Positions 24,003-33,130 are shown, counted from the stretch's first letter. The stretch: DNA of 64,000 bases from Arthrobacter sp. ISL-95 (GCF_018613695.1 NZ_JAGGPR010000018.1:1-64000); one strand, 5' to 3'. The notes: a model not told the origin generated them from the letters alone. Program-made: numbers and translations.

Positions 24003-25830
24003 AGCCGCTGGCCCGCGCCGGATGCTTGGGTTTATGCAGCGGGGTGTCACTGCTGTGGGCTTCGCCTTGGTGAAGTTGCAGGGCGCTGTGAATCAGCGGG
24101 AAGTGGCTGAACGCTTGCGGGGTGTTGCCGAGTTGACGTCGGGTGCGCGGATCCCACTCCTCGCTGAGCAGCCCAACATCATTGCGAAGGCTGAGAAGAC
24201 GCTCAAATAGCCGGGTTGCTTCCCCGGCGCGACCGATTCCCAGCAGCGCATCCACCAGCCAGAACGAACAGGCCAGGAAAACGCCCTCATCGCCCGGGAG
24301 TCCGTCGTGACCGGACTCGGTGCGATACCGGAGAACCAAGCCATCGTCCGTGAGGCCCTTTTGGATGGCCTCCACAGTTCCTGCAACACGGGGGTGTCGG
24401 TGCGGCAGGAAGCCGACCCGTGGAATCAGCAGCAGGCTCGCGTCCAATTCCGTACTGCCGTAGGACTGGACGAAGGTGTTGAGTTTCTCGTCGAAGCCCT
24501 TGGTCATGACATCCTTGTGGATCTCGCTGCGCAGTGCCGCCCACCTATCAGCAGGACCCGGCAGGCCGGATGTTCGTACGGCCTTGACCATACGGTCCGC
24601 CGCCACCCAAGCCATCACCTTGGAGTGGGTGAAGTGCCTTCGCGGTCCACGCATCTCCCATAGCCCGTTATCAGGCTGATCCCATGCGCCTTCCAAGTAC
24701 TCCATCAACGCGATCTGGATATCCCAGGAGTTGTCCACCGTGCCGTCAGGGGACGCCGCCCGGGTCAGGGAAAGACCATCCAGCACCTCGCCCCATACAT
24801 CCAACTGGAGCTGTGGGGCGGCGGCATTTCCGGTACGGACCGGTTGTGAACCTTCGTAACCGGAGAGCCAGGGGATGTCCGCTTCCGGGAGTCTCCTGGC
24901 GCCGTCGAGCCCGTACACAATCTGCAGCTCGGACGGGTCGCCGGCGATAGCCCGCAGCAGCCAATCCCGCCAAGCGGCGGCTTCTTCCGTGTAGCCCGCG
25001 GCGAGCAGTGACTGCAAGGTCAGGGTGGCGTCGCGCAGCCAGCAGTAGCGGTAATCCCAGTTGCGCGGGCCGCCCAGTTGCTCCGGCAGGGACGTAGTTG
25101 CGGCGGCCACAATGCCACCGGTAGGTGCATAAGTCAGGGCTTTGAGAGTAATCAGGGACCGCTCCACCGGCTCCTTGTATTTGCCGGTCATCTCGCTGCG
25201 GCCAGTCCATTCCAGCCAGAATTTCTCGGTTACGGAAACCGCCCGGAAGGGGTCGATCCGCCGCGGCTCCCGCTCGTGGCTGGGTGCCCAGCGCAGCACG
25301 AAGGGAACGCGCTCGCCCGCTCTCACCGTGAATTCGCTGAAGGTGCGCTTATCCCGGCCTTCCAAGGTGACCGGGGTGGTGAGGTACGCCGAGTCGGGGC
25401 CGGCCACCGCGCTGATGCCGTGCTCGCTATGGCGGACCCACGGCACAACGCGGCCGTAGTCGAAGCGCAGAACCAGTTCCATCTGCATGGTCACCGCACC
25501 GGACAGTCCTTCGACAATGCGCACCAGATCCACGGCCTCGTCGCGGACGGGCATGAAATCGATGACGCGGACCGAGCCTCCGTCAACTTCCCATTCCGTT
25601 TCCAGGATCAGCGTGTCCTCACGGTACTGACGGCGTGTGCAGTTGCCGCCGTCAGGTGTGCCGGTGGGTGCGAGTAGCCAGCGACCGGCGTCGGAATTAT
25701 GCAGCAGAGCGGCGAAGCACGCCGGGGAATCGAAGCGCGGCAGGCACATCCAGTCGATGGAGCCGCTGCGCCCCACCAAGGCGGCCGTATTCAGGTCCCC
25801 GATGATGGCATAGTCCTCGATCCTGGCCAT
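23971..25830 (-). CDS. Glycoside hydrolase family 15 protein (glucoamylase/trehalase-like)
   Basis: 619 residues. The N-terminal beta-sandwich starts IEDYAIIGDLNTAALVGRSGSIDWMCLPRFDS, the usual opening of bacterial GH15 proteins. The (alpha/alpha)6 barrel contains NWDYRYCWLRDATLTL (about 245-260) and the C-terminal LLSEEWDPRTRRQLGNTPQAFSH with a conserved acidic pair. Actinobacterial members of this length include trehalases, so cytoplasmic trehalose or alpha-glucan hydrolysis is likely; there is no signal peptide. Its end overlaps the small convergent gene. Confidence 0.88.
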   Translation of the reverse strand: MARIEDYAIIGDLNTAALVGRSGSIDWMCLPRFDSPACFAALLHNSDAGRWLLAPTGTPDGGNCTRRQYREDTLILETEWEVDGGSVRVIDFMPVRDEAVDLVRIVEGLSGAVTMQMELVLRFDYGRVVPWVRHSEHGISAVAGPDSAYLTTPVTLEGRDKRTFSEFTVRAGERVPFVLRWAPSHEREPRRIDPFRAVSVTEKFWLEWTGRSEMTGKYKEPVERSLITLKALTYAPTGGIVAAATTSLPEQLGGPRNWDYRYCWLRDATLTLQSLLAAGYTEEAAAWRDWLLRAIAGDPSELQIVYGLDGARRLPEADIPWLSGYEGSQPVRTGNAAAPQLQLDVWGEVLDGLSLTRAASPDGTVDNSWDIQIALMEYLEGAWDQPDNGLWEMRGPRRHFTHSKVMAWVAADRMVKAVRTSGLPGPADRWAALRSEIHKDVMTKGFDEKLNTFVQSYGSTELDASLLLIPRVGFLPHRHPRVAGTVEAIQKGLTDDGLVLRYRTESGHDGLPGDEGVFLACSFWLVDALLGIGRAGEATRLFERLLSLRNDVGLLSEEWDPRTRRQLGNTPQAFSHFPLIHSALQLHQGEAHSSDTPLHKPKHPARASGSTLRNDPRLR

Positions 25831-25929
25831 GAACTTTAACTCCCTCGCTCGGCATCGTCAGCTATGCCCGACCGTACCCCCTGGGGCTGAGTGCCTCCAA
25901 TGAGACTCGCGCCTCCTGCGGGAGGGCTT

Positions 25930-26591
25930 TTATTCGGTGCCGGCTTTCAAGCGTTCAAGGCCATCCAAGAGGAGGTTGAGGCCGAACTCAAACTCGTCGC
26001 CGAAGTCGTAGCCGGGTTTGAGGACATGCTCGACGGCGATCTCCACCATCCGCGGATACTCGCCGGTGGAGAAAGGCTCCATGATGGGTTTGGTGATTTC
26101 GGCGGCGGTGTCGTGGCCCTCGAACGGCAGGGCAGCTTCCTGGATGGCAAATCCGTAGATGAAGCTGTCCAGCAGGGCATAGGCGTGGGCTGTCAGTTGC
26201 ACGGAGAAGCCGGCTTCCCGCAACGTGGAGAGGGTCGCTTCATGGTGCCGGAGTGTGGCCGGGCCCGGGGCGGACGGGCTCTCCAGCAGCCCGACTGCCC
26301 ACGGGTGGCGCCTCAGCGCTGACCGCACTCCGTTAGCCCTCCGCTGCATTTCTTCGCGCCAATCTCCCCCGGCGTCGGCAGGGTGATTTCACTGAAGACC
26401 ATGTCCACGATGCCGTCCAGGATCTCGTCCTTGTTGGCTACGTAGTAGTAGAGGGACATGGGTTTGGTTCCCATGCTTTGTGCGAGCGTGCGGATGGTCA
26501 GGGCAGCGATCCCGGACTGGTCCGCGAGAGCGACGGCGCACTCGAGGACGCGTTCCCGGCTGAGGGGGCGGCGCTGGGGTACTGCGGTCAT
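25930..26591 (-). pseudogene. TetR family regulator split by a single-base frameshift
   Basis: The first frame (26591 down to 26313) encodes a TetR helix-turn-helix: ALTIRTLAQSMGTKPMSLYYYVANKDEILDGIVD. It then runs into nonsense after LPTPGE. The second frame (from about 26349) continues as MQRRANGVRSALRRHPWAVGLLES, the C-terminal ligand domain, to 25930. Adding one G to the G5 run near 26368 would restore TPGGDWREEMQRR. The product would be about 220 residues. Either a recent pseudogene or a homopolymer sequencing error. Confidence 0.85.
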
Positions 26592-27045
26592 GTAGTCTCC
26601 GTGTTGAGTGTGGGGCTGGTAGCCGGCGTGAGGCTCTAGCCGTTGCGGTGGCCGTGCACAGCCTGCGGTCGCTGAGGTGCTACCTTAACGAACTTCAACG
26701 TTTCTGGTGTGGGCTGGGTGGTGGGTTTTGGGTGATCGCTGGGAGTACCCCGACGTGAATCCCCCTGCCGCTTGAGAACACTTCCGGCACTCATGGTTCC
26801 TGTGCCTGTCATGCCCCGGCCCCGCTCAGCCAGTGGGTGGCGTCAAGGCTGAAAGAACCCGGCCCCGCCCCCACGGTGCGACGGCAACGGCAGTCTTGGA
26901 TGCTTCTATATACGTCAAGCGGTCATTCTGGCTTCGCGTTGGCGCTTAGGAGCAGAATTCGTGGGACATCTGGGTTGCTATCTGGCGTCCAGAGGAGCGC
27001 TACCGCGACCCATGAGAGGAGGACGGCCGGCAAGGGGGTGAGTAG
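26592..27045. other. Intergenic region without a recognised gene
   Basis: 454 bases between the TetR pseudogene start and the end of the minus-strand membrane-protein gene. An open frame on the plus strand (from 26837) has no family features and runs antisense into the next gene. I see no convincing gene, RNA or repeat here. It marks the left edge of the decay zone. Confidence 0.5.
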
Positions 27046-27708
27046 TCACACGGACCGCCATTTGTATCCCCGAATCATCATGAAAACCATCTTCACGTTG
27101 GTAAGTCGGGCGAGCCTACTGAATCGGGTGTTTATGTATTTTATGTGCGGCCACTCGTGGGGGACTTCGCCGGGTTTGCTGTCCAGCGCTTTGTCGATTG
27201 CAGCTTGGTAGGTCGCATTGAGAGCTTTCTTGGAGGACAGCATTGAGCGGCCTCCATCAGTCTTTATGAAGTCTTCCAGCCAAGTCTTGCGGCGCGCGAG
27301 TGCGAACTGTTTCAGATCCTCGTCTTCTGCCCAGGATTTGTGTAAGTCACTGTAGAGGTCGTTGAGGGTGTCCGGGCTTTCACTGGCTAGTTCGAGTCGG
27401 TATGTAACTAGTGCTGCGGCAATCACCACTATCAAGGTGAGGGCGGGAGTGTAGCTCGGAACCCCAGGTGCGTTTTGTTGTGTAAATCCAGGAAAAACGA
27501 GCACAATTGCGGCCAGGCTGGCGGCACCCGTTGTGAGTATGACCTTGATGACGTTGGTGATGTATTGCTTGCGTTGGTTCTCCGTGAGACCAACCACGCG
27601 CTGTTTATAGAAGAGGACTTCGATAAGTCCGACGAGGACCGAAATCGCGGCGAGACAGATGACGAAACTCGCGACAAGGGTCGCAACTATAAAGAGTGGC
27701 TGGTCCAT
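27046..27708 (-). CDS. Hypothetical membrane protein with cytoplasmic domain
   Basis: 220 residues. Two N-terminal spans (about 5-30 and 53-73) and a third (about 88-102) precede a soluble helical region of about 115 residues (ESPDTLNDLYSDLHKSWAEDEDLKQFALARRK). Codon use is less GC-biased than the neighbours, which fits recent acquisition. A membrane-plus-helical layout occurs in some nucleotide-signalling effectors, but no motif supports that here. No family recognised. It lies next to an IS3 remnant. Confidence 0.55.
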   Translation of the reverse strand: MDQPLFIVATLVASFVICLAAISVLVGLIEVLFYKQRVVGLTENQRKQYITNVIKVILTTGAASLAAIVLVFPGFTQQNAPGVPSYTPALTLIVVIAAALVTYRLELASESPDTLNDLYSDLHKSWAEDEDLKQFALARRKTWLEDFIKTDGGRSMLSSKKALNATYQAAIDKALDSKPGEVPHEWPHIKYINTRFSRLARLTNVKMVFMMIRGYKWRSV

Positions 27709-27903
27709 GGATTCCTTAATTGAGGTACACGCCGGATGGTTGATATTCCAGGTTGTGCATGATCGCCGGTCGCTGTTGGTGACTTGTGCTCTGGTGGTGC
27801 TCTGGCGATTGTGTGCAACCGGTCAGCTGGGTCCCGTCGTCCACATGTGTGCGGGAAAAGCCCGAAGGATTTAGCTTTTGCCGTGCCCATGATGCTCCTA
27901 TAG

Positions 27904-28086
27904 CCGTCAAATCTACGTTTGGCGACCATGAACTGGGTCCACTGGTACAACACAGAGCAGATGCACAGCACCTTGTCCATGATCCCGCCCGACGAGTTCG
28001 AGCAGAACTACTATGCTCAAAATAGACGCCTCATCAGACGACGAGGCCACCAGCAAGAAGACGGCCTAAAACCCGGTACGGTTTAA
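27904..28086 (+). pseudogene. IS3-family transposase C-terminal remnant
   Basis: After a TAG at 27901 the frame reads LRLATMNWVHWYNTEQMHSTL, then PPDEFEQNYYAQ, the conserved end of IS3 OrfB (the WYNxxRLHSxLGYxxPxEFE pattern). The rest of the transposase, including the DDE aspartates, is missing. The fragment ends 1 base into the start of the csp remnant, so the element or a recombination event replaced the csp start codon. Confidence 0.85.
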
Positions 28087-28283
28087 CAGGTACCGTCAAG
28101 TGGTTCAACTCCGAAAAGGGCTTTGGTTTCATTGCCCCTGACGACGGAAGCGCTGACGTGTTCGCACACTATTCGGCAATCGCATCCAGCGGTTACAAGT
28201 CCCTGGACGAGAACCAGAAGGTTCAGTTCGACATCACCCAGGGCCTCAAAGGCCCCTAGGCTGAGAACATCCAGCCGCTCTAG
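28086..28283 (+). pseudogene. Cold-shock protein gene, start lost and internal stop
   Basis: The frame reads TGTVKWFNSEKGFGFIAPDD, then DVFAHYSAIASSGYKSLDENQKV and ends TQGLKGP, TAG (28257), AENIQPL, TAG (28281). Intact CspA-type proteins have a start two codons before TGTVKWF and Gln at the first TAG. Here upstream sequence is IS3-derived with no start in frame, and a C-to-T change likely made the internal stop. The RNP1 motif (KGFGFI) survives. A clear pseudogene. Confidence 0.9.
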
Positions 28284-28292
28284 CAACCCCCG

Positions 28293-28327
28293 AGAGACTG
28301 GTGAGCCGTTGCGGCCGGCCAGTCTCT
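28293..28327. terminator. Hairpin after the csp remnant
   Basis: AGAGACTGG (28293-28301) pairs perfectly with CCAGTCTCT (28319-28327), followed by TGCTGCG. Probably the original csp terminator. Confidence 0.65.
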
Positions 28328-28473
28328 TGCTGCGTCCGGGCCTTTCACACTCCCATTCCACCGCGGGACTGTGGAAATAACTGTGTATCCGGCTCGACAC
28401 GCCGGGCGAGGCAACGGCGAACTTTCTGCCATCACGGCGCGGCAGCGACACTGGGACGCCAGCCGGAGTGGTG

Positions 28474-28626
28474 ATGCTGCCGATCCGGCCCGGGGGCATC
28501 GGCATGCCCCTGGCCGCACTCCACCGGCTCAATTCCGCGCCGGAACAGCTCGAACGCGCGCTGGGCGGCGCGGTCTGTGACGGACTGGCCCACCTGCACC
28601 AGGACGGCTACCGGCTGCCCGCCTGA
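28474..28626 (+). CDS. Possible small gene or gene remnant
   Basis: 50 codons from ATG 28474 (or GTG 28468) with strongly GC-biased third positions, ending ERALGGAVCDGLAHLHQDGYRLPA. The open frame extends back to 28381 (TANFLPSRRG) without a start, so a truncated gene is possible. The C-terminal part looks like the wing of a winged-helix protein. No family assigned. Confidence 0.35.
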   Translation: MLPIRPGGIGMPLAALHRLNSAPEQLERALGGAVCDGLAHLHQDGYRLPA

Positions 28627-28691
28627 CGCCTCGTTACGGACCGGCGCCGTCCGGATGGCATACTTTCAGGTGACTGGAACCGGGGACGTTT

Positions 28692-29123
28692 ATGAGAATC
28701 GTGCTGTACATTATCTGGGCGCTGTTTGTTGCCACCGCCACTTACCTGCTCGTCAAACACCTGCGGCAAACAAAGCGGCATGAACAGCAGATCGCCAGCT
28801 GGCCCAAAGTGCAGGCCACTGTGACAGGCAACGTGGGGGGCTGGACAAACGGCGGCGGCGGAGGCACCCGAAGCCGGGTCTTTTACCCCACCTACCAGTT
28901 CGTTCACCCGAACGGAGCCCTGCATGCCGGTGAATCCGAGGTTTCGTACCGCAACCAGCAGGAACCGGGATCGCTCCTGAATGTGGCCTACAACCCGGCG
29001 AATCCCAACCAGTCGTTCGAGGTATCCTCCGAATCCAAGGCGGTGGTCGGGTGCCTGATCCCGGTCTTCGCACTTTTCGCCCTGTTGCTGTTCTGGTTTG
29101 CCGGCGCCTTCCCGCTGGGCTGA
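28692..29123 (+). CDS. DUF3592 domain membrane protein (first of a tandem pair)
   Basis: 143 residues with N-terminal (about 2-20) and C-terminal (about 118-138) membrane spans. The DUF3592 core between them reads WPKVQATVTG, YPTYQF, then GSLLNVAYNPANPNQSFE. The domain is presumed exported or periplasmic; function unknown. A related gene follows after 3 bases, suggesting tandem duplication and co-translation. Both are intact although surrounded by remnants. Confidence 0.85.
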   Translation: MRIVLYIIWALFVATATYLLVKHLRQTKRHEQQIASWPKVQATVTGNVGGWTNGGGGGTRSRVFYPTYQFVHPNGALHAGESEVSYRNQQEPGSLLNVAYNPANPNQSFEVSSESKAVVGCLIPVFALFALLLFWFAGAFPLG

Positions 29124-29126
29124 ACC

Positions 29127-29558
29127 ATGGACTCCGTGAAACTGATTTTCATCGTCCTGCCCGGGCTCTTCCTGGTCCTTGGCCTGATCCTGGCAGCGAT
29201 GTCCTTGACTGCGTCTTATCGGCGCCGTGCCTCCATGCGCGGGTGGGTGGAGGTTTTAGCTACCGTCACCGGAAACCTGCACGGCAAAGACGGCCACGGG
29301 AGCAACGGCCGGAACCGCTTCGCGCCGTCCTTCGAATTCTACGACGCCGCCGGGAAGCGCTGGCTGGGCCAGTCCGATATTTACGGCCCGGACCAGGAGA
29401 TCATCGGCACGGCCATTCCGGTGCGCTACAACCCGGCCAACCCCGCTGAGTCCACCCGTCCGGGATCTGTGGTCGCCAAGGGCCGCATGGCTACAGGTCT
29501 CATTCTGGTGATCTTCGGTGCGTTGGGCATAACAATGTTTGCGTCACTTCTCTGGTAA
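29127..29558 (+). CDS. DUF3592 domain membrane protein (second of a tandem pair)
   Basis: 143 residues with the same plan as its neighbour: span (about 4-28), WVEVLATVTGNLHG, FAPSFEFYDAAGKRW, AIPVRYNPANPAEST, then a C-terminal span (about 118-140). Length and motif order match the preceding gene, so the two arose by duplication and have since diverged. Function unknown. Confidence 0.85.
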   Translation: MDSVKLIFIVLPGLFLVLGLILAAMSLTASYRRRASMRGWVEVLATVTGNLHGKDGHGSNGRNRFAPSFEFYDAAGKRWLGQSDIYGPDQEIIGTAIPVRYNPANPAESTRPGSVVAKGRMATGLILVIFGALGITMFASLLW

Positions 29559-29770
29559 CAGTTCAGCGCTGATTCCGCCGGATCGACGCTACGGTTGCCA
29601 CTGTCCGGTCCTTGGCAACGTCGACAATCAGCTGCGTCTGCCCGCGTAGAATCGCCCGAAGAGCAACAAATTGGGGGACGCGTGATTTTGGGCAGGAAAC
29701 AGTCATATCAGAGGTGGGGGCGCAGGAATCGCCTCCGGCGACCGGGGCCGATCCTTAGTGGGGCCCGTGC

Positions 29771-30290
29771 ATGAATCCCGACCAACAACATCAGCCGCCG
29801 CGTCCCCCACAACCGCGCCGCTCTCCTCAGGCCCAGTCTCAGCGACAGCCCTACTTCAGACGCCTCAGCCCGGGTGGCAGGGGCCTCCGCGCAGAAGAAG
29901 AGCAGGCTTGGCTGGATACTCGGTGGAGTCGCGCTGACGGTGGCCCGGCTGTGCATTCTTGGATTCGCGGGATACTCAGCCCTCGCCCAGGAGATCAATG
30001 GTGGCGGCGGCCCCCAAAGGAGGAGGCCCGTGACATGAAGACCCGGGCGAACAACGTACCGGAGGATGATTGGGTTGAGCGCCCGGTGGTCCGTAGACCA
30101 CAAGGTCAGCCTTGAAGATGCAGCAAGCAGGTTCGGCATGAAGTCCGGGAAAAACGGCCCGGCACTGGGACGGTACGTGGGTTGCATCAAGACCGAGTTT
30201 GACGGAGTAAGCGGAGAGTCACTCTGCATCGAAGAGTCCCCGGAAGGCTCGGATTCCTCTGAGGTCACCATTCAGATGCAGCGTGATTAG
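29771..30290 (+). pseudogene. Degenerate membrane-anchored or secreted protein gene
   Basis: Coding-like pieces lie in different frames. A Pro/Gln-rich start (MNPDQQHQPPRPPQ) is followed, in another frame, by KKSRLGWILGGVALTVA and CILGFAGYSALAQEI, a membrane anchor typical of actinobacterial Pro-rich secreted proteins, and then by a soluble tail in a third frame (KSGKNGPALGRYVG). No single frame covers all. A 30-codon basic frame (29682-29774) ends in ATGA at the first start. Most likely a decayed gene; the original family is unknown. Confidence 0.4.
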
Positions 30291-30382
30291 GAACTGAACT
30301 CAGGCACAAACCAGCCCGGTCCCCGCATTCAGCGGCCACGTTTCTCCACGCCGGGAACTAATATCCAAGCCTGGCCAAACAG

Positions 30383-30754
30383 ATGAGGGACCCGGCGTTC
30401 AAAGCTGAACAGCTCGCCGGCGTGCACCTTCCCAGCGTCACGACCGTGAACCAGTTGGTCGAGTCCCTCCGGGAGCCTGAGCCTTCGGCCGGCCGGGGGT
30501 GGGTGCCCTACGTTGCGCCCCTCCATGTCGGCTCGGAGGCCCGTATCCTGAGCATTTTGCGTGGTCCCGGGTCGATGACCCGCGAGACCAAGGGCTCCGG
30601 AATGCTGTGCGTGGAAAACGACGACGATTCCGCAGCGCTCCAATGCCAACTTCTCGCCTCAGTGGATCTGACGCCTGCTGACCTGACCCCAAGAATCACG
30701 CACCTAACCCCAAGAATCACGCAACAGCCCCATACACCACGCAAATGGACTTGA
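30383..30754 (+). pseudogene. Uracil-DNA glycosylase-like protein, truncated
   Basis: Starts VTTVNQLVESLREPEPSAG, then GWVPYVAPLHVGSEARILSI and GSGMLCVENDDDSAALQCQ, the N-terminal third of UDG-superfamily proteins common in actinobacteria. After residue 95 it enters a 21-bp tandem repeat and stops. The remaining catalytic motifs are absent, so it should not be functional. Confidence 0.65.
30681..30722 (+). repeat. 21-bp tandem duplication
   Basis: ACCTGACCCCAAGAATCACGC and ACCTAACCCCAAGAATCACG plus C are adjacent, differing at one base, at the point where UDG-like homology ends. Probably associated with the truncation event. Confidence 0.8.
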
Positions 30755-30779
30755 CCATGCGGGAACTTACCCGGCGGGG

Positions 30780-30942
30780 CTATGCGGCCGTCCGTCCTTC
30801 CTCAGGTGCCTCGACTCCCTGCAGATCGCAGAAGACGCACATCGTGTAGGCACCGTTGGCGTCTCGACAGTCTCCGCTGCAGGCGATGCAGAGCAGCGCC
30901 CGCTCAGGCAGTGCGGGATCTCGGCCCTCTTGCCGTCGTCAT
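30780..30942 (-). pseudogene. Small four-cysteine protein, possibly frameshifted
   Basis: The minus strand reads DPALPERALLCIACSGDC, then GAYTMCVFCDLQGVEA before TAG, with paired cysteines (CIAC and CVFC) like a small zinc ribbon. No start exists in this frame; an ATG at 30942 (MTTARGP) lies in the neighbouring frame, so one indel near 30915 would join them. A real small gene with an indel, or a remnant. Confidence 0.4.
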
Positions 30943-31001
30943 GGTTTCCATGTGTACGGTGCTCCCCTGGCTGGTCATCGGGGAGCGCCGTACCGGGGAA
31001 C

Positions 31002-31442
31002 TCAAAGCTGGACGATGGCGAGCCGGAAGTGATTTTCCGGGCTGTAGTTCCACGCAAAGCCCAAATCTTTCCACGCAGCGTCGGTGGGCTCTGCTGTGGA
31101 GGTGGTGAGCTTCATCATCGACTTGATGTCTTTCGGGACTTCCAAGGCGTTCAGGACGCATTGTACGTCAGTCATCGCTGCTCCTGAGGTTTCCCGGGGA
31201 CCCTTGCTGTCGATGGAGAGCTTTTTCCCGTCCGCGGTCAGCTCTACGCCGTGGGCGCCGTCAAGTCCGCATCCGGATACGGCGTCGGTGAGTTTCGCGC
31301 CAGCAGGTGCCGGCGCGGTGGTGGACGAGGCTGGGGTCTCTGTAGTGGGTTCGGGTGTCGGAGCTGGTGCTGAGGTGGAACATCCGCTCAGGATGAGTGC
31401 GGCGGCAACGGCGGTGATCGAATACCTGACAGAGTTGAGCAT
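31002..31442 (-). CDS. Putative lipoprotein
   Basis: 146 residues with a signal peptide ending in the lipobox LILSGC (Cys at about 21), then a Pro/Thr/Ala linker (about 22-48) and a small domain with one further cysteine pair (SGCGLDG and VQCVLN). The product would be anchored to the outer face of the membrane. No family recognised. It survives intact between remnants. Confidence 0.75.
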   Translation of the reverse strand: MLNSVRYSITAVAAALILSGCSTSAPAPTPEPTTETPASSTTAPAPAGAKLTDAVSGCGLDGAHGVELTADGKKLSIDSKGPRETSGAAMTDVQCVLNALEVPKDIKSMMKLTTSTAEPTDAAWKDLGFAWNYSPENHFRLAIVQL

Positions 31443-31512
31443 ATGGAGCCTTTCGAGGGTTGGGCCGGTTGGCCTGTGCGCAGGAGGCCCGGGCAGGCCT
31501 CCCGCCTAATGT

Positions 31513-31757
31513 CTAGCTGTATTGACCACGGAGGTAGGCTACGCGGCTGATGGGGGTTTTTCCTCCGATGCCGGTATGGGTCCTGTGGTGATTGTAGTGG
31601 TGTAGCCAGCTCTGGTAGGTGGCAGCGCGGTCCGGTTCTGAAGCGTAGGGGCGGGAGTAGGCCCATTCGCTGGCGAGGGTTCGGTTAAAGCGTTCGACCT
31701 TGCCGTTGGTCTGGGGCCGATATGGGCGGGTTCTGCGGTGCTTGACGTGTGGTCCCA
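31513..31757 (-). pseudogene. IS481-type transposase C-terminal remnant
   Basis: The minus-strand frame reads KHRRTRPYRPQTNGKVERFNRTL, then EWAYSRPYASEPDRA and YNHHRTHTGIGGKTPISRV, the end of an IS481/rve integrase. The N-terminal DNA-binding part and first catalytic residues are gone; at about 31755 the sequence becomes the SulP fragment on the other strand. A deletion or recombination end point. Confidence 0.85.
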
Positions 31758-32160
31758 CCGAAGCGATCGCCTTTTCGATCATCGCCGGCGTCGATCCGCG
31801 GATCGGGCTCTTCGCCTACTTCACCATGGCCGTCACCATCGCCTTTGTCGGCGGACGCCCTGCCATAATCTACGCGGCCACCGGGGCTATTGCCCTGGTT
31901 ATTGCCCCACTGGTGAAGTCTCACGGCGTGGACTACTTCATCGCCGCCGTCATCCTCGCCGGTATCTTCCAAGTCGTTCTGGGACTCTCCGGCGTCGCCA
32001 AGCTCATGCGGTTCATTCCCCGCTCGGTCATGGTGGGCTTCGTCAACGCCCTGGCCATCCTGATCTTCATGTCCCAGGTGCCCGAACTCCTCGGTGTTCC
32101 GTGGCTGGTCTACCCCCTCGTCGCACTGGGCCTGGTGATTGTCTTCGGCCTGCCCGAAAA
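31757..32160 (+). pseudogene. SulP family anion transporter fragment
   Basis: The frame starts abruptly with EAIAFSIIAGVDPRIGLFA, continues AVTIAFVGGRPAIIYAATGAIALV and FIPRSVMVGFVNALAILIF, and is lost after VIVFGLPEK. These are the early membrane helices of SulP sulfate/bicarbonate transporters. The N-terminus, later helices and STAS domain are missing at both ends, so it is a fossil piece of about 135 codons. Confidence 0.88.
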
Positions 32161-32200
32161 GCGGCGTAAAGCGTGGCGGTGTTCAATCCCCGTGAATATC

Positions 32201-33130
32201 TCAGGTCTCGTTGCGTGGGCCAGCGGCGGGCAGGGCCTGGGTGAGCGGCGGTTCCAGGCCGGCGACGGTCTCTGGAGACGGTTGGTTCCTTTTCCCGCCA
32301 CGCTGCGCCATGGCCCCCGCGACTACCACCAGCGTGATGCCAACGAATTGGATGATGGACGGCTGTTGATGCAGTACCAGCAGCCCAAGGAGCACACCAA
32401 AGGCCGGCTCCAAGGACATCAGCGTGCCGAAAGCCGTGGACGTCATGCGCCGCAAAGCCATCATTTCCAAGATGAACGGGAGAACCGGCATCAGCACGGC
32501 GACTCCGAGGGCGACCAGCAGGATTTCCAGGCTGAGGTGTCCGGCAGCCTGGGGAACACCGACGATTGCGGCTGTAACGGCGGCCACCGGGACGGTGAGT
32601 GAGAGTGCTCCGGTTCCCGTGAAGCGGTCACCGATTCTTTGGGTCAGCAGGATGTAGGCACCCCAGCCAACAGCCGCGATGGCTGCGAACATCACGCCTA
32701 AGGCATCGATCTCCCCATGCCAGGGTTCTGTCAGAAGGACAACTCCGGCCAACGCCAACGCCGGCCAGACCAAGGCTTTCCGGTTGTGGCTTCGGATCGC
32801 TGCTACCGTCAGCGGTCCGAGGAACTCGATGGCCACCGTGGTGCCCAGCGGAATGCGCTCGATCGCGGCGAGGAACATGATGGTCATAAGCCCCGTGGCG
32901 ACGCCGAGTCCCAAGAGGGGGAGGATGTCCGGCCGGCGGACCGATCGAATCGGCGGGCGGGCAATGGCCAGGAAGATGAGGGCGCCCATGCTCAACCTCA
33001 GCCACGCCGTACCGGCCGGACCCACTTGGCCGATGAGATCCACCGAGAACGCGGAACTCAGCTGGACCGAAATCATGGCTGCAACTGCAAGCCCCCACGG
33101 TGGTACAGGAATGCGTTGGGGGGTCCTCAT
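32201..33130 (-). CDS. EamA/DMT family exporter (RhtA-like)
   Basis: 309 residues and ten hydrophobic helices in two EamA repeats. WGLAVAAMISVQLSSAFSVDL, then GPAGTAWLRLSMGALIFL and EFLGPLTVAA resemble threonine/homoserine exporter RhtA-type proteins. The C-terminus is a Pro-rich tail. It starts with ATGA overlapping the stop of the XRE-cupin regulator, so both are one transcript. Export of an amino acid or related metabolite is inferred. Confidence 0.85.
   Translation of the reverse strand: MRTPQRIPVPPWGLAVAAMISVQLSSAFSVDLIGQVGPAGTAWLRLSMGALIFLAIARPPIRSVRRPDILPLLGLGVATGLMTIMFLAAIERIPLGTTVAIEFLGPLTVAAIRSHNRKALVWPALALAGVVLLTEPWHGEIDALGVMFAAIAAVGWGAYILLTQRIGDRFTGTGALSLTVPVAAVTAAIVGVPQAAGHLSLEILLVALGVAVLMPVLPFILEMMALRRMTSTAFGTLMSLEPAFGVLLGLLVLHQQPSIIQFVGITLVVVAGAMAQRGGKRNQPSPETVAGLEPPLTQALPAAGPRNET

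Noticed and set aside
26837..27211. A 124-codon plus-strand gene in the intergenic region
   Set aside because: No family features, no ribosome-binding site, and its second half is antisense to the membrane-protein gene at 27046.
27046..27708. Defence-system membrane effector (Pycsar or CBASS type)
   Set aside because: The layout is suggestive, but no cyclase, nuclease or recognisable effector motif is adjacent.
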